Under the pieces are notes generated by a model that was not told the origin of the DNA, ran no database searches, and was given only the letters and a program-made list of their open reading frames with translations. Positions 1 through 10,383 of a DNA stretch of 64,000 nucleotides are shown here, piece after piece. The stretch is from Coniella vitis (taxonomy: Eukaryota; Ascomycota; Sordariomycetes; Diaporthales; Schizoparmaceae): contig WUJK01000003.1 in assembly GCA_011317545.1 (NCBI GenBank), positions 1,674,001 through 1,738,000 on the forward strand, in the 5' to 3' direction. Position 1 is the first letter of the stretch. Every line of letters starts with the position of its first letter. Both the position numbers and the translations under genes were made by a program.

Positions 1-630
1 CACCGCAAACTTGCTCGCATGGTAAAACGCAAACCCAGGAAATGCCGCCACCCCAGCCAACGACGAAATGTTGAAGATGATTCCCCCACGGTGATGATGC
101 CGCTGCCGCTGCTCTCCTTCTTCGGGCCCAGTCTCTTGCGGGCGCATCGCCTGCATCGCTTGCAACGTCACCCTGACCGTCCCAAAGAAATTCGTCTCAA
201 GCTGCAAGTGCATCTCCTCCTCAGTCGCGCTCTCCGTATCCCCCGCAAGTTCGTACCCGGCATTGTTTACCAAGATGTCAATATGGAACTTTCCTCCATC
301 ACGGTCTTCAAAATGCTTCGCCGCTGCGTGAAAAGCTTGGCCAACGGATGCTGGCAAGGTCACATCCAGCGCGAGCTTGAGGATCTTGCCATTGTTATCG
401 TTGGGCAAGTATGACAGGCTGGAGGGGTTGCGCGCCGTGGCAATCAGACGGTGCCCGGGCTTGCTGGCCACAAGCTCTGCGATTGCTCGGCCAATACCAC
501 TAGAACACCCAGTGACTTTGCAAGGGTTTTCCATGTTAGTACAACATAATGGGTTAGAAAACGCCAAGTACTTAGCAAACCAAGTTGCATCAGTTGGAAG
601 CTGATACGGCTTCGTGTTGACGGGATTCAT
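1..630 (-). CDS. Short-chain dehydrogenase/reductase, partial (C-terminus beyond window)
   Basis: NAD(P)-dependent oxidoreductase with a Rossmann fold; the substrate cannot be told from sequence. Visible motifs are the cofactor-binding TGCSSGIG, the structural NNAG, and the active-site region YHASK near the left edge, where the gene runs off the window. The N-terminus (MNPVNTKPYQLPTDATWF) matches fungal SDRs in which TWF is followed directly by the VTGCSSGIG strand. Here the two are separated by 60 nt (516-575) that look like an intron: TACTAAC branch point and AAAG acceptor, but a CT donor where GT is expected. The 60 nt contain no stop, so read-through adds 20 residues without a frame change. 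The start at 630 is chosen because it supplies the conserved N-terminal peptide; the alternative ATG at 534 lies inside the presumed intron. Family assignment is firm; the splice state is uncertain. Confidence 0.85.
   Translation of the reverse strand, partial: MNPVNTKPYQLPTDATWFAKYLAFSNPLCCTNMENPCKVTGCSSGIGRAIAELVASKPGHRLIATARNPSSLSYLPNDNNGKILKLALDVTLPASVGQAFHAAAKHFEDRDGGKFHIDILVNNAGYELAGDTESATEEEMHLQLETNFFGTVRVTLQAMQAMRPQETGPEEGEQRQRHHHRGGIIFNISSLAGVAAFPGFAFYHASKFAV
516..575 (-). other. Probable SDR intron with non-canonical CT donor
   Basis: On the minus strand the segment begins CTAAGT, one base from GTAAGT, holds TACTAAC and ends CAAAG. Removing it joins TGG TTT G to TC ACT GGG, restoring the family pattern TWFVTGCSSGIG. 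A true mutation, a sequencing error or constitutive retention are all possible. A nearby GT (AA|GTACTT) would shift the frame. Confidence 0.55.
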
Positions 631-1507
631 CTAGATACTTCAAAAAAGTAGAATGCACAACAAGTTGGAGGATTCATAAGATATTTTGATGCTATGGATT
701 CGTATTTATGAAGAGACCTTACTTGCAGATAAACCACTTTTGAACGCAAAGCTCTTACCTTCTTCACTTTTGTCTCGAAAACATTCAACGCCTGCCGTGC
801 AGATACATACTTTTATAATATCATTGCTCACTCGTGGCGCTTCGATTATGCGCGTCGGACTTAGGGTCGTACCCCGCGAGCCCAAAAGGGCGATGCTTCA
901 CAAGCACACCGATGATGACATGCATCGGCCTGTGAGTCGACGGCACGAAGCCAGAAGAATACCATGCGCTGCAGTAGAAGTCCCCTCGGAAGCCCACAAT
1001 GAGAAAACCCATCATTTTGGTTGAGTGATATACACTCCCACAAGAGCAAGAGCAGACAGACACGGGAGAGGTGTCTTCAGTGTGTGACAAGGCACACGAA
1101 CCCACTGAATAGGAACAAGCCCACAGGTATCGTAGCGTAACTTCTCATGGAAGCATACACCGTGAAAGATTATCCGCCCACACCTCAAGGGAAATGGCGC
1201 GAAAGTCTTGACGTCGAAAACCCACAAAGCCCACTGAATTTCCCACAGAGCCCTCAGAACCCATCAATGTGCGGCAAATGGCCTTACAAGGCGGTCTTCT
1301 GTTTCTGTTTTGATGTGCGTGTCGTTCGCACATTGTCTGCCGTACTCCACTCATCTGCTCGAGTAAAGCCCAATAATCATCCCTTGGACGCATCGTTCTT
1401 CTTCCTCACTCAGGATCAACCTTCCTCCGCAGCAGAGGCCAACAGCGCCATCTCGAGGAGACGACATTCACCTCCGTAGCTCAGGACATGGAGAGACCAC
1501 CATTAGT
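631..1507. other. Intergenic, upstream of SDR and downstream of NSR1
   Basis: No open frame here has coding character or homology I recognise on either strand. It must hold the SDR promoter and the NSR1 3' UTR. No RNA gene or repeat was seen. Confidence 0.6.
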
Positions 1508-3089
1508 TTAGAAGGTGATCTTCTTGCCCTGAAAGCCACCGCCTCCACGGCCGCCACCGCGTCCACCACGGTCACCGAATCCTCCACGACCGCCTCCGCG
1601 ACCGCCAAAGCCTCCACGGCCACCACCACGGCCACCGCGGTCACCAAAACCACCACGGCCACGGCCGCCTCCACGACCACCAAATCCACCACGGCCACCA
1701 CCGTTATCGGGACGACCGCTGGCGTAGTCCAGACGGATACCACGGCCCATCAGGTCAGCACCCTGAAGCTGCTCAACGACAGACTTGGCATCCTCAACAG
1801 AGTGGAAGCTGACGTATCCGAAGCCCTTGAAGCGTCCGGTTTCCCTGTGGTGGGTTAGCAAACAAGATCAAAAGTATTCAAAGGAACTCAAAGATGGACT
1901 TACTGCTCTGTAGGCAGACGAAGGCTCTTGACGGCGGCAACCTCGTTGAAGAAAGCAGAGACAGACTCCTCGTCAACCTGGAAGGACAGGTTACCGACAA
2001 AGAGAGTGTCGCTCTCAGGACTCATCTCATCGTTGAACTTCTTGGCACGCTCGTTGGCGCGGGCGGTAGGGTCTTGCTTAGGCTTGCCAGTAGACAGGTC
2101 GATTCTCATGTCACGACCGTCAAGGAAGGCGCCCTGCTTCTCCTCGAGGGCAGCGTTGGCGTGCTCGGCAGAGTCAAAGTCAACGTAGCCAAAGCCGCGG
2201 GGACGACCCTCCTGGTTCATGATGATACGGGCACCAGTGACACCGGCGCAGTGCTGGAACTCCTCGTAGAGAACGTTGTCGTCAACCTTCCAGCTCAGGT
2301 TACCGACGAAGAGGGTGGAGCTCTCGCCGGAAGCATCATCGGTCTTGGTCTTCTTGGCAGAAGTCTCCTCCTCCTCCTCGTCAGCCTTGCGCTTCTTGGA
2401 GGGGGCATCCTCCTCAGAGGACTTCTCCTCAGAGGACTCAGCCTCCTCAGAGTCAGAGTCGGAATCGGAATCGGAGTCGGAGTCGCTGTTCTCAGAGTCC
2501 GACTATTAATGAAGCAGGTCAGTAGGGTCCGGGGAAAGTATTTATATCCACACAAGGGAAGAGTATAATCTTACGCTGTCCTTCTTGACCTCCTTCTTCT
2601 CTACCTTCTTGACGGCAGGCTTGGCCTTCTCCTCCTCCTCAGAGGACTCCTCGCTGTCGCTATCGCTGCTCTCTGACGAGTCGGAGTCGTCGCTGTCTTC
2701 CTCGCTGGACTGTAGAGGCGATTTTGTTAGCCAAATTGCATCAGAATCGTGATTTGAACTGTTGAATATCTTACCTCTTCCTTCTTGGCAGCCTTCTTGG
2801 TCTCCTTCTTCACAGGAGCAGGCTTAGCCTCCTCCTCGCTCTCGCTGTCGGAGGAGTCGGAGGAAGAAGAGCCAGAGTCGGACTCGGACTCGGACTCGGA
2901 CTCAGAAGACTCGGAATCGGAGGACTCTTGCTTCTTGGACTTCTTGCTGGGGGTTGCCTTCTTGGCGATCTCCTGGGCGGCAGCCTTGGCCTTCGACTTG
3001 GAAGTCTGCGTAGGCTTGGTGACGGCAGCGTCCTTAACGGGCGCGGCGGCAGCCTTCTTGCTGCCCTTGGATTCCTTGACCTTGCCCAT
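1508..3089 (-). CDS. NSR1: Nucleolin-like protein (NSR1/Gar2 family)
   Basis: Nucleolar RNA-binding protein for pre-rRNA processing. Exons 3089-2775, 2709-2575, 2502-1904 and 1844-1508 join in frame to 461 aa. The N-terminal half (about 1-210) alternates lysine-rich basic blocks with long Ser/Asp/Glu tracts, the CK2-type acidic arrangement of nucleolin. RRM1 (about 212-286) has RNP2 LFVGNLSW and RNP1 RGFGYVDF. RRM2 (about 317-396) has LFVGNLSF and KGFGYVSF. Residues from about 400 form a Gly/Arg/Phe-rich RGG tail typical of fibrillarin-box partners. The two upstream introns fall between acidic/basic modules and the third interrupts RRM2. The repetitive acidic codons create long meaningless frames on the opposite strand. 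It shares its upstream region with the complex I gene. Assignment is very secure. Confidence 0.95.
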
Positions 3090-3656
3090 TGTGATTGTGT
3101 ATAAAAATTCGACGAGTTAACGCAGAAAGGGGTATAATCAAATGAAAAGGAATGAGAAGTTTGCGGAAGAGAATGTTTGAGAACAAAAACTTCAAGCGTA
3201 AATGGGGGTATCGACTTCTTTTTAAAGGAAAAGAAGGACCGAGGTGTAGACGGGGCGAGAAAGGGCGAATGCGAAAAACTGCGCCTGTCGTTTTTTTTTT
3301 TCCTTGCCCATGGAAAAAAAGTTATAGTGGGCCCTTTTCGATAAGATAATCAGGAGGCGGCAGGCAAGCAGACCCCTGCTCAGTGGCACGGGCCATTCCC
3401 TGGGCCAGCAGCCAGCGGGCGGGCTTGAAGCAACCGGGCGCCAAGCAGAGAAAGCTCGAAATCCACTGGGCAGGCGTCCATATCAAAGCACATCCACTCC
3501 TGCAAGCCATCATCATCACCACCCGGATACCAATCGCAAACCCTTGACGGCCGGCGACGCCTCTCTGCTCCGACGACCTTCTCACTCTGCAGTCCGCCTA
3601 GAGGACGCCCGGCCACAGTACACGTCCACTTATACATCTCCACGCCCACCATCATC
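3090..3656. promoter_or_regulatory. Shared upstream region, NSR1 / complex I subunit
   Basis: This 567-bp divergent gap separates the two start codons. It holds a T-run near 3291-3302, a GATAAGATAATC stretch near 3342 on the plus strand (two GATA cores), and pyrimidine-rich sequence close to the complex I start. No further gene is visible. Confidence 0.5.
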
Positions 3657-4085
3657 ATGCCTACTCCCGAGTCCGAGGCGTTCCTGGCCAAGAAGCCAAC
3701 CGTGCCCCCGACCTTTGACGGCGTCGACTACAACGACAACAAGGCGTTGAAGCAGGCTCAGGATGCCATCATTCGGGAGCAATGGGTGCAAGTCATGATG
3801 GGTCGGTTAGTGCGCGAGGAGCTGAGCAAGTGCTACTACCGGGAGGGCGTTAACCACTTGGAGAAGTGCGGTCCATTGCGAGGTTAGTGAAGCCCGGCCA
3901 TGGAGGATAACATGCTTGCGGCCCTTGAGAATTCCTTCCTCCCCGGTTTGGGCAGGCTTTCAGCTGATTGGCAGAGCATTGGCTGACTCGGTGTTTGGAC
4001 AGAGCGATACCTGCAATTGCTGGAGAAGGCCAAGGTCAGAGGCTATGTCTTTGAACAGCAAAACTACATTGAGAAGAAGCAATGA
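3657..4085 (+). CDS. NDUFB10: NADH:ubiquinone oxidoreductase 12-kDa subunit (NDUFB10/PDSW type)
   Basis: Accessory subunit of the mitochondrial complex I membrane arm. Exons 3657-3882 and 4003-4085 give 102 aa. Splicing joins CCA TTG CGA G to AG CGA TAC, restoring the run PLRERYLQLL that is lost if the intron is read through. C59 and C71 form a CX11C pair, as in NDUFB10, where these cysteines are disulfide-bonded in the intermembrane space. There is no cleavable presequence, as expected for such subunits. The N-terminus closely resembles the Neurospora 12.3-kDa subunit as I remember it. The start is the first ATG after a CACC-rich leader. Confidence 0.9.
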
Positions 4086-4590
4086 TTGGATTGAATTAAA
4101 TGGGTTAGGAATTTGCATTATGCGCCATCAAATCCGAGGATTTGCGCCGTGATATTGGCTTGGGGCATCCGAGCCTAGCAGAATGCGGGAAGCACAGGGA
4201 GGCGAATTAACCGACAACGTCAAGTCGGCATCCATGAGAGACAGCTCTCTCATCTTTGAACACCAAATAAAGAAATTCAAGTTGACAAAGTGAATATATA
4301 ACATTGTACTCTTTTGGGTATTTGCAATATTTGTCTCGAGCTTTTTCTTGGATCGGAAAAGGTACTGTTGCGCAACCAACAGGCGGCCCACATGCGCCTA
4401 TAGGCCTCTCATACATACCTACATAGTAGTACAGCACCAACCCGAGGCCTGTAGCGGTGCCGGCTCGGTGCCGGCTCAGGGAAATTTTGGAGCTTTTGCA
4501 TTTCAGAAGTCAACCGCGCAAACCACCACAAACGACCTTGCAATTCCTAACGGACAACCACCCAAACGCAACCACATACAGCCCACCGCA
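4086..4590. other. Intergenic, upstream of mL54
   Basis: No gene seen. It contains one TACATAGTA (reverse complement of TACTATGTA) at 4420-4428, about 160 bp before the mL54 start, and a CGGTGCCGGCTCGGTGCCGG direct duplication near 4454-4473. Confidence 0.5.
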
Positions 4591-5305
4591 ATGATTTGCA
4601 GAACATGCATACAAAGGGCCACGGCCCTCGGTCGACGGTCTATTCTCCCTCCAGCCACCACGACGCTGCGCACCTTCTCTTCCACAATAGCACCCAGACA
4701 AGCTGCCGCTGCGCCTGTTCCTGCTGCAGCAACAGATAGTGCAGCCGCAACACCGACCGACGCGACCTCTGAGGAGTCCCAAGCGCGGTCCTCGTGTCCG
4801 CCCGGAACAGTGCTCAACGGCCTCAATTACTTCAAGGGCAAGACGGATCCTGTGGCCAAGGCCGACAACGAGTATCCCGAATGGCTGTGGGCGTGCCTCG
4901 ATGTGCAGAAGGGAGCAGATGCAGAGGCGGACGATGGCGCGGGTGATGAGTACTGTACGTATTGACTTCTTATCGCGCGGAGGTGCCATCTAGTCTGCGA
5001 ATCTTGTTGTGATGTTCATGTACTGACACATCCACTCGCACGAAACAGCCAAATCCAAGAAGCAGCGTCGACTGGCTGCAAAACGCCAGCGGAACCTCGA
5101 GGCGCAGATGCTGGCTACGGGCAACATAGAGATGCTCGCGCCCAAGATACCCCTGCAGCAGCAGTCCATTAACCTGCCTGGCTCGCTCGAGGACGGCTTG
5201 GAGGGTGCAGTGCAGGCGATAGACAAGCGGGAGGAGCTGAGGAGGGCGATGCGCAAGGAGAGAAAGGCAAAGATCAAGGAGGCCAACTACCTCAAGTCCA
5301 TGTAG
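4591..5305 (+). CDS. MRPL37: Mitochondrial large-subunit ribosomal protein mL54 (yeast Mrpl37)
   Basis: Structural protein of the mitochondrial 54S ribosomal subunit. Exons 4591-4954 and 5049-5305 give 206 aa. The first roughly 40 residues are rich in Arg, Ala and Ser without acids, ending near RTFSSTIAPR, and look like a matrix-targeting presequence. An Ala/Thr/Pro linker follows. The conserved core starts at about 70 with PPGTVLNGLNYFKGK and continues EYPEWLWACLD, the mL54 signature. After the intron comes a Lys/Arg-rich helix (KSKKQRRLAAKRQRNLEAQ). The C-terminus ends KIKEANYLKSM, also typical. The intron carries a GTACGT donor and AACAG acceptor. It is convergent with TAF7 downstream. Confidence 0.93.
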
Positions 5306-5750
5306 AGAAGAGGTGGGAGGCTGTGCAGGCTGGCTTCGGATGCTCTGGTATACGGGTATATACAATCTGTACCTTATTGCACCAGCTATATCGGCTTGAA
5401 GTCATATAATGGAATTCTGTACATTCATTTTATGAAAGTCTTCTGGTGCTCTGACCATGTTCTTGGTTCAGTCATTGTTTGCCTCGTGTCTCTCTTGCAC
5501 AATAGTTCTGTCTCTTCAGCGCCTCTTGCTCTGGTCTAATTGGGTGACTTTTGTAACCGCAAGACACCTAGATTCGGTTTAGTTGAACTCATCCTCACCT
5601 GCCAAGTCAAAATATTATCACTCATTGACCCTGCAGCAGAATCACCCCAGTGAATACATATCCAAAGACTACCGATTCGAACGACCAATTGTTGGCTTGC
5701 TTGACCTCCTAAAACCGCCGAGCCCGCGTCCTCAATTTCATTATCCTACC
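5306..5750. other. Convergent 3' gap, mL54 / TAF7
   Basis: AT-richer sequence between two stop codons, presumably both 3' UTRs. No open frame or RNA gene is supportable. Confidence 0.5.
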
Positions 5751-7631
5751 TCAATCCTCCTCGGAATCCTCTGGAGGCTCCTCGCCAATCGAGGCCAACT
5801 TAAGCCGCATATCCTCATTCAGACCCTTGAGTCGAGTCTGCAGCCTGGCTTTGATAAGGGGATTTTGAGCAGCCTGGTTTTGCAATTGCTTCTTCACATC
5901 GGCAATTTGTCGGCCTATATCCTTCAATTCGTCCCGGACACCTCTGATCTGCTCACGGCGTTCCCTCTCAGCTGGATCCAGGTCTTCATCAGACTCTTCA
6001 TCATCATCGTAGTCATCCTCTCCACTTTCGTCATCGCCAAATAGATCGCCGTCATCAAGATCGTTCTCGCCGTGGGCGTGTTCAGGGTCACGGGCAAGAG
6101 AACCGACGTCATCACTGGCAGGAAGCGGCGTGGCGATTGTTTCGGTCGAGGTTCGAGGCATCGCGACTTGGCCGTCACTGTAGATTTCAAGACTTCCCGC
6201 GGCCATGGCTCCGTCAACAGCTCCACCCAGCGTGGTGTTCTCCATTTCACGTTCCAATTCCGCTTCTAGGTCTTCTGCCCCATCAATGTCATCGCCATCT
6301 ACGCCTTGATCTTCTGCGCCTGGGCCACCGGATCCGAGTTCAAGGAAGTGCTGAGCACTCAAATCATCCATCTCAAACTCACCCTCGGCGTCCTCCTCTC
6401 CCTCTGCATCCAGCATGTCGGCATCCGGTGTGTCCATCTGTAAGGTGCCCCGCCGCTCGCCAATGAACTCGAAACGGGTCCTTACAGCCGCCTTATCAGC
6501 CTTTAGCAGTCGTTCGACTTGTTTTTCTTTGTTGTCAATTTCATTTTTGTGCAAGCGCTTGCGGAATCTGCGATGAACTGCATCGTGCATGGGAGGAGTC
6601 AGGCCATGTGGCCACCTGTATCCATCAAAGATCACTTTGGGCAGTTCCGCGGTTTTGGCTTCTTCTTCTCGGGTGATCCGCTTGAACGCGAGTAGCATCT
6701 GACAAATGTCGGCCGATTTCATTACCAGTTTCTTGTCCCACGTCTTGGTGGCCTCGGTGATGGTTGGTAGATCGACCAAGACTGCTGCAAACATTTGCGT
6801 CTGTACAGTGACAGCAGCTCTGCGCTCATCCACCCATTTGAGCTTGAACTCCATGTTGCCGCCCGACGGGAATTTCTTGTGTTTGGCGTTCAAACACTCA
6901 TTGATGTAGTCACATTCCGGGCCTTCCATCATGCGGAATACAATCTCCTCCTCCGTGATCGGATCAGACTCGGCATCTTCCATCTCGGAGTCGAAGCCCG
7001 AGCCAGGCTGTCTGACGACGTTGCTCGATGTGAGTTTATCCTTGAGTGAGATCTTGCGAACCTGGCCTCCCACCTGGATCGGCATCTTTGTCTTAATTAT
7101 GGGGCGCTTCTTGATTGGTGGCTGGTGAGATTTGTCAGGCTCATCCTCTGAATCTGTGCCAGCGTCGTTTCTAGCGCGCTTCTTTGCAGTAGGTTTCGAA
7201 GTACGTCCGGCCTTGGTTGTCGTAGGAATCGGTGCTGCGGGGTGCTCGGCAACGGGTTGCACTTTCTGAGGAAGTGGTGTACGAGCGGGCAATGGTGTAC
7301 GCGAAGGAGGGTTTTCGGTAATGGGCGTTGGAGGCTGACTGCGGTTCATCTTGATCTTGATCTTGGGCCTGCCTTCGGTGGGCGTTGGGGGAAGTGCTGG
7401 AGGTGGCATCGTAGCCGAGCTGAGTGCAGAGGGAGCTGCTGCTGACACGCGCGGCGGCGACATGGCTGACGACGGCGGAAAGTAGGAGGTGGGAGGCGAC
7501 ATGACATCTGGTGTCGCGACAGGTTGGCCGCCAAACGAGGGAGTCTGAGCCTGGGAGGCTGAAGGGGGCCCATTTGAAGAAATAGACGAAGGTCTGTGGA
7601 TCTTCAGCTTGAACTTCTTGGTGCCCTCCAT
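5751..7631 (-). CDS. TAF7: TFIID subunit TAF7
   Basis: Component of the general transcription factor TFIID, which binds TAF1 and the core promoter. It is a single exon of 626 aa. Residues 1-200 are Pro/Ser-rich and basic, with an opening KKFKLKIHRP repeated in part as RPKIKIKMNR near 88-97. The TAFII55 domain covers about 228-400: EEEIVFRMMEGPECDYIN, then a Phe/Lys/Trp strand region, LVDLPTITEATKTWD, and the DGYRWPHGLTPPM loop that is diagnostic of TAF7. A very acidic segment lies near 520-560, followed by a C-terminal predicted coiled coil (RDELKDIGRQIADVKKQLQNQ). The start is the ATG giving the conserved N-terminal lysine motif. It is divergent from a second TFIID-type gene 659 bp away. Confidence 0.95.
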   Translation of the reverse strand: MEGTKKFKLKIHRPSSISSNGPPSASQAQTPSFGGQPVATPDVMSPPTSYFPPSSAMSPPRVSAAAPSALSSATMPPPALPPTPTEGRPKIKIKMNRSQPPTPITENPPSRTPLPARTPLPQKVQPVAEHPAAPIPTTTKAGRTSKPTAKKRARNDAGTDSEDEPDKSHQPPIKKRPIIKTKMPIQVGGQVRKISLKDKLTSSNVVRQPGSGFDSEMEDAESDPITEEEIVFRMMEGPECDYINECLNAKHKKFPSGGNMEFKLKWVDERRAAVTVQTQMFAAVLVDLPTITEATKTWDKKLVMKSADICQMLLAFKRITREEEAKTAELPKVIFDGYRWPHGLTPPMHDAVHRRFRKRLHKNEIDNKEKQVERLLKADKAAVRTRFEFIGERRGTLQMDTPDADMLDAEGEEDAEGEFEMDDLSAQHFLELGSGGPGAEDQGVDGDDIDGAEDLEAELEREMENTTLGGAVDGAMAAGSLEIYSDGQVAMPRTSTETIATPLPASDDVGSLARDPEHAHGENDLDDGDLFGDDESGEDDYDDDEESDEDLDPAERERREQIRGVRDELKDIGRQIADVKKQLQNQAAQNPLIKARLQTRLKGLNEDMRLKLASIGEEPPEDSEED

Positions 7632-8290
7632 GATGACAGATTTTCCAGTACGGAAGAGGCCTTCGAGATGCCGAGTTGGTCACCAGGGTCCCAGAGTAGA
7701 GAGCTCAGGAAGGTCTTTTGAAGAAGTTGTGACCGCTCTGGAAGAGGGGGATCGCGCACGCAGCCTTGCGACCTGTCTGAAATTAGAGGTCCTAGACACG
7801 GTCGAGCAATTGCCAGGTTCAAGAGAAAAGCCTGTGGTTTGCGAGGGGCCACAGCATGGCTGTGCGCATTAGGGCATGAAAGACTGTTGGATTTGGCATG
7901 TGAAGAGGGGCACGTACAACACGAGTGGAAAGTTGAAGTTGTAACTGGCGTCAGGGATTCTGTGCAGGCGCGTTAGGCGTCTCCACCTGCTTCTGGGGGA
8001 AGTGGGTCTAGCCGGGCCCAAACCCTGGCACGGCCTTTTTTGAGCCGCAACATCTGCTGGTCCAAGCTTCTGACAACAGCCGGTAGTAGCTTTCAAGCCT
8101 CCACTGTTCAACTGTGCACCACCATTGAAGCAGCATCACCCATCTTGCTAGCCCGCCCCTTTGCAAGGACCGGGTGCGGCAGAGCGCGGCCCAGCCTGAC
8201 AATGTTCCACATCTCCAGTCCATAAACCACTGCTAGAACCACACTCTCTTCGTCTTCTAGACGTGACGGCTTTGTCCCCATTCAGGAAAG
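7632..8290. promoter_or_regulatory. Shared upstream region of two TFIID-type genes
   Basis: A 659-bp divergent gap between the TAF7 and TAF3-type start codons. No conserved coding frame was found on either strand. Both genes must take their promoters from it. Confidence 0.55.
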
Positions 8291-9026
8291 ATGCCCCCTC
8301 CACCAGCCGTTTTCCATGCCTTGCTGCGGCCTGCCATTATCCAGATCCTCCGTGCCACAGGCTTCCATTCTGCCAAGCCCGCTGTGATAGACAGCCTGAC
8401 TGATCTTGCGGCCCGCTACCTGGAGATAGTGTGCCAGGAAACAGCGCGACACGCCGGCCACAATGCCCACGTTCCTGACTATGCCGGCATGGTAGAACCC
8501 ACGATTGCCGATGCAAGGCTTGCTCTACAGGATGTTGGCGCATTCCTGCCCGAGCGTGACTGGGAAGAGCAGGACTATCTGGAGCAAGAGGACACCAGAG
8601 GAGTGGACGACTTTATTGCGTGGGCGACTGGACCCAAAACTGAGCAGATCAAGAGAGTTGCGCTTGACGGCGTTGAGGAGGGTGTCACAGACTACCTTAC
8701 CGGTATGCTATACTAGATATTACTTGGCTCTGTTGCAAGCCAAACAGAATTCAAGAGCTAACAACTGTCCTCACGCAGCGCTCAAGAAACGACACAGCAA
8801 GACTGCTGACGACACCAAATATACCGGCTCATTGCTTTCGAGGGCGCATGACCAAGGCCTGGTGGTTGTTGAAGGAGGCGGCGAAATCGATAGCATCCAA
8901 GCTTGGATAGCAAAGCGCCGTGAGCCGATAGAGAAACCACAAGATGCTGAGACAGAATCTAGGCCTGCGTCGAGCGGACTGAGTTCTGTGGGCACCATGG
9001 CGGATGAAATGGACCTCGAGGGCTAG
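8291..9026 (+). CDS. TAF3: Bromodomain-associated histone-fold protein, TAF3-type TFIID subunit
   Basis: Probable TFIID subunit whose histone fold pairs with TAF10. Exons 8291-8702 and 8779-9026 give 219 aa, with ACC G joined to CG CTC AAG. The histone fold spans about 8-85: LLRPAIIQILRATGFHSAKP, VIDSLTDLAARYLEIVCQE, and a third helix in PTIADARLALQDVGAFLPE, the BTP arrangement. An EEDTRGVDDFIAWATGP-like segment at about 100-118 is common in fungal TAF3 proteins. The tail is hydrophilic, and I see no PHD finger, as in yeast TAF3. TAF8 and Spt7 also carry this fold, so the exact paralogue is an inference. The TAF7 neighbour supports TFIID. Confidence 0.8.
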
Positions 9027-10383
9027 CGGCCACAGCAGATCCTTGTAGTCGATCTTGCGGGGGAGATTGAACACACAAGAAGGACGGAGTGCGCATAACG
9101 GACGAATGGCACATTCCAAAAAGGTATGTTCTTGTGATTCCTGTTATGCGTGACGCCCAGCATTCAAGCTAAATCATATGTGCTGTGGTTGACATGTTTC
9201 GAGTTCAGGTGCCAAATGTCAGGTTGCAGTCCGGGCCACGAAGGAAGGCTGATGGCGTTGGCAAACTGTGTGAATATACGCGACGCCAAGCATCAGTCGC
9301 GGAAAACACCAAGACTTGGGTCAGTGATTGAGTACCGTGTGAGAGAGGCGGGGTGCAACACCATGGGCAATGCTCAGGGACGCTAAAGATGGACTATTCG
9401 GGGCCTCACGGCGGCTCATCAACACCCCATACCAAGAGGTGGACGGAGCAAAAAGCGAAAAGCAAAGAAAGCCCAAAAAAGAGACTGTAGTGTCCGGCTC
9501 GAACTACTGGCCTTCCAGGTTGTTCAAGCCAACGCCTCCCCATTCCACCCGCCAACACTACCCAGGGGACCACAAGGAAACGCAGGTTGGTTCGGCGTCT
9601 TGACCATTGTGCCATTGTGAATTTACTTTCAGACTTGGTCTCTGCACTTATAAACCCATGTTTGGGCAAGGGCGTAGAAGGGAGGGATGCCGGGAAGGGT
9701 GCCCGGGGAGGGGGGGCGGGGGGGCAGGGCAGTACGGGAGGAGCAGCAGCAGAGGAGGGGGAGGACGCCAGCAAGCAGCAGGCTAGCCACCCGCGGCATG
9801 ACCAGGAGGAAGTACTGCTAGGGGCCATGTTCCACTGCCTATCATTGGGCACAAATAGCTTGCTCAGATGGTCTATCAACACGTATTCACACCGCTTCCA
9901 AAACAGTAACGGTGGTCCTTCCTACATGACTTCATTGCTGGAATTGACGTGACAGGAGATGCTCTATGAATCCCTGTTCTTTCCCCGTCTCTCTCCCTCT
10001 GTCTTCCCGTTCATAGATAAGTACCTGCCTCTACGCATGGGTTTACCCAAGTCATGATATTCATAGCTTGGCTGGATTCCACATCCAAGGCAGTACGACG
10101 GAGCAGGACCCAAGCGATCATCCCCAAGCTATATACATCTTAATCAGTGGAAAATCCGTAGAGCAAGGCATCATGACTAAATTTGCATATGAAGACTGGC
10201 AAAACAAACTTGACTGCACGTGAACTACCATTGCTAAGCCATCTAAATACACTCAACGACTTGGGTGCCTAACGCTGTCACCTAGATGATTATCCACCGC
10301 CATATATATATATGAACATATTTCTACCACAATATGGTGTGATGATAAGAGACGCCGCCGTTGCTTCTCTTCAACAAACAAAT
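9027..10383. other. Convergent 3' gap with G-quadruplex-type run
   Basis: No gene is supportable in this 1.36 kb between the TAF3-type stop and the GH15 stop. The notable item is a guanine-rich stretch at 9705-9729 on the plus strand. The rest is mixed sequence, AT-rich near 10300. Confidence 0.5.
9705..9729 (+). other. Potential G-quadruplex
   Basis: Four guanine runs of 4, 7, 7 and 3 bases are separated by loops of 1, 1 and 2 bases. This fits the standard G4 pattern with very short loops. More GGG runs continue on both sides (9663-9740). Confidence 0.65.

Noticed and set aside
1474..1500. TAGCTCAGG resembling a tRNA A box
   Set aside because: No B box at a fitting distance and no cloverleaf could be drawn.
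1894..2568. 224-codon plus-strand frame opposite NSR1
   Set aside because: It is the complement of RRM and acidic-repeat codons; the sense gene has clear domains and splice signals.
2785..3120. 111-codon Ser/Glu-rich plus-strand frame
   Set aside because: Mirror of the Ser/Asp/Glu tract of NSR1 exon 1; such codon repeats stay open on both strands.
9406..9952. Opposed frames around the G-rich run
   Set aside because: Gly/Pro-rich translations arise from the G and C runs themselves.
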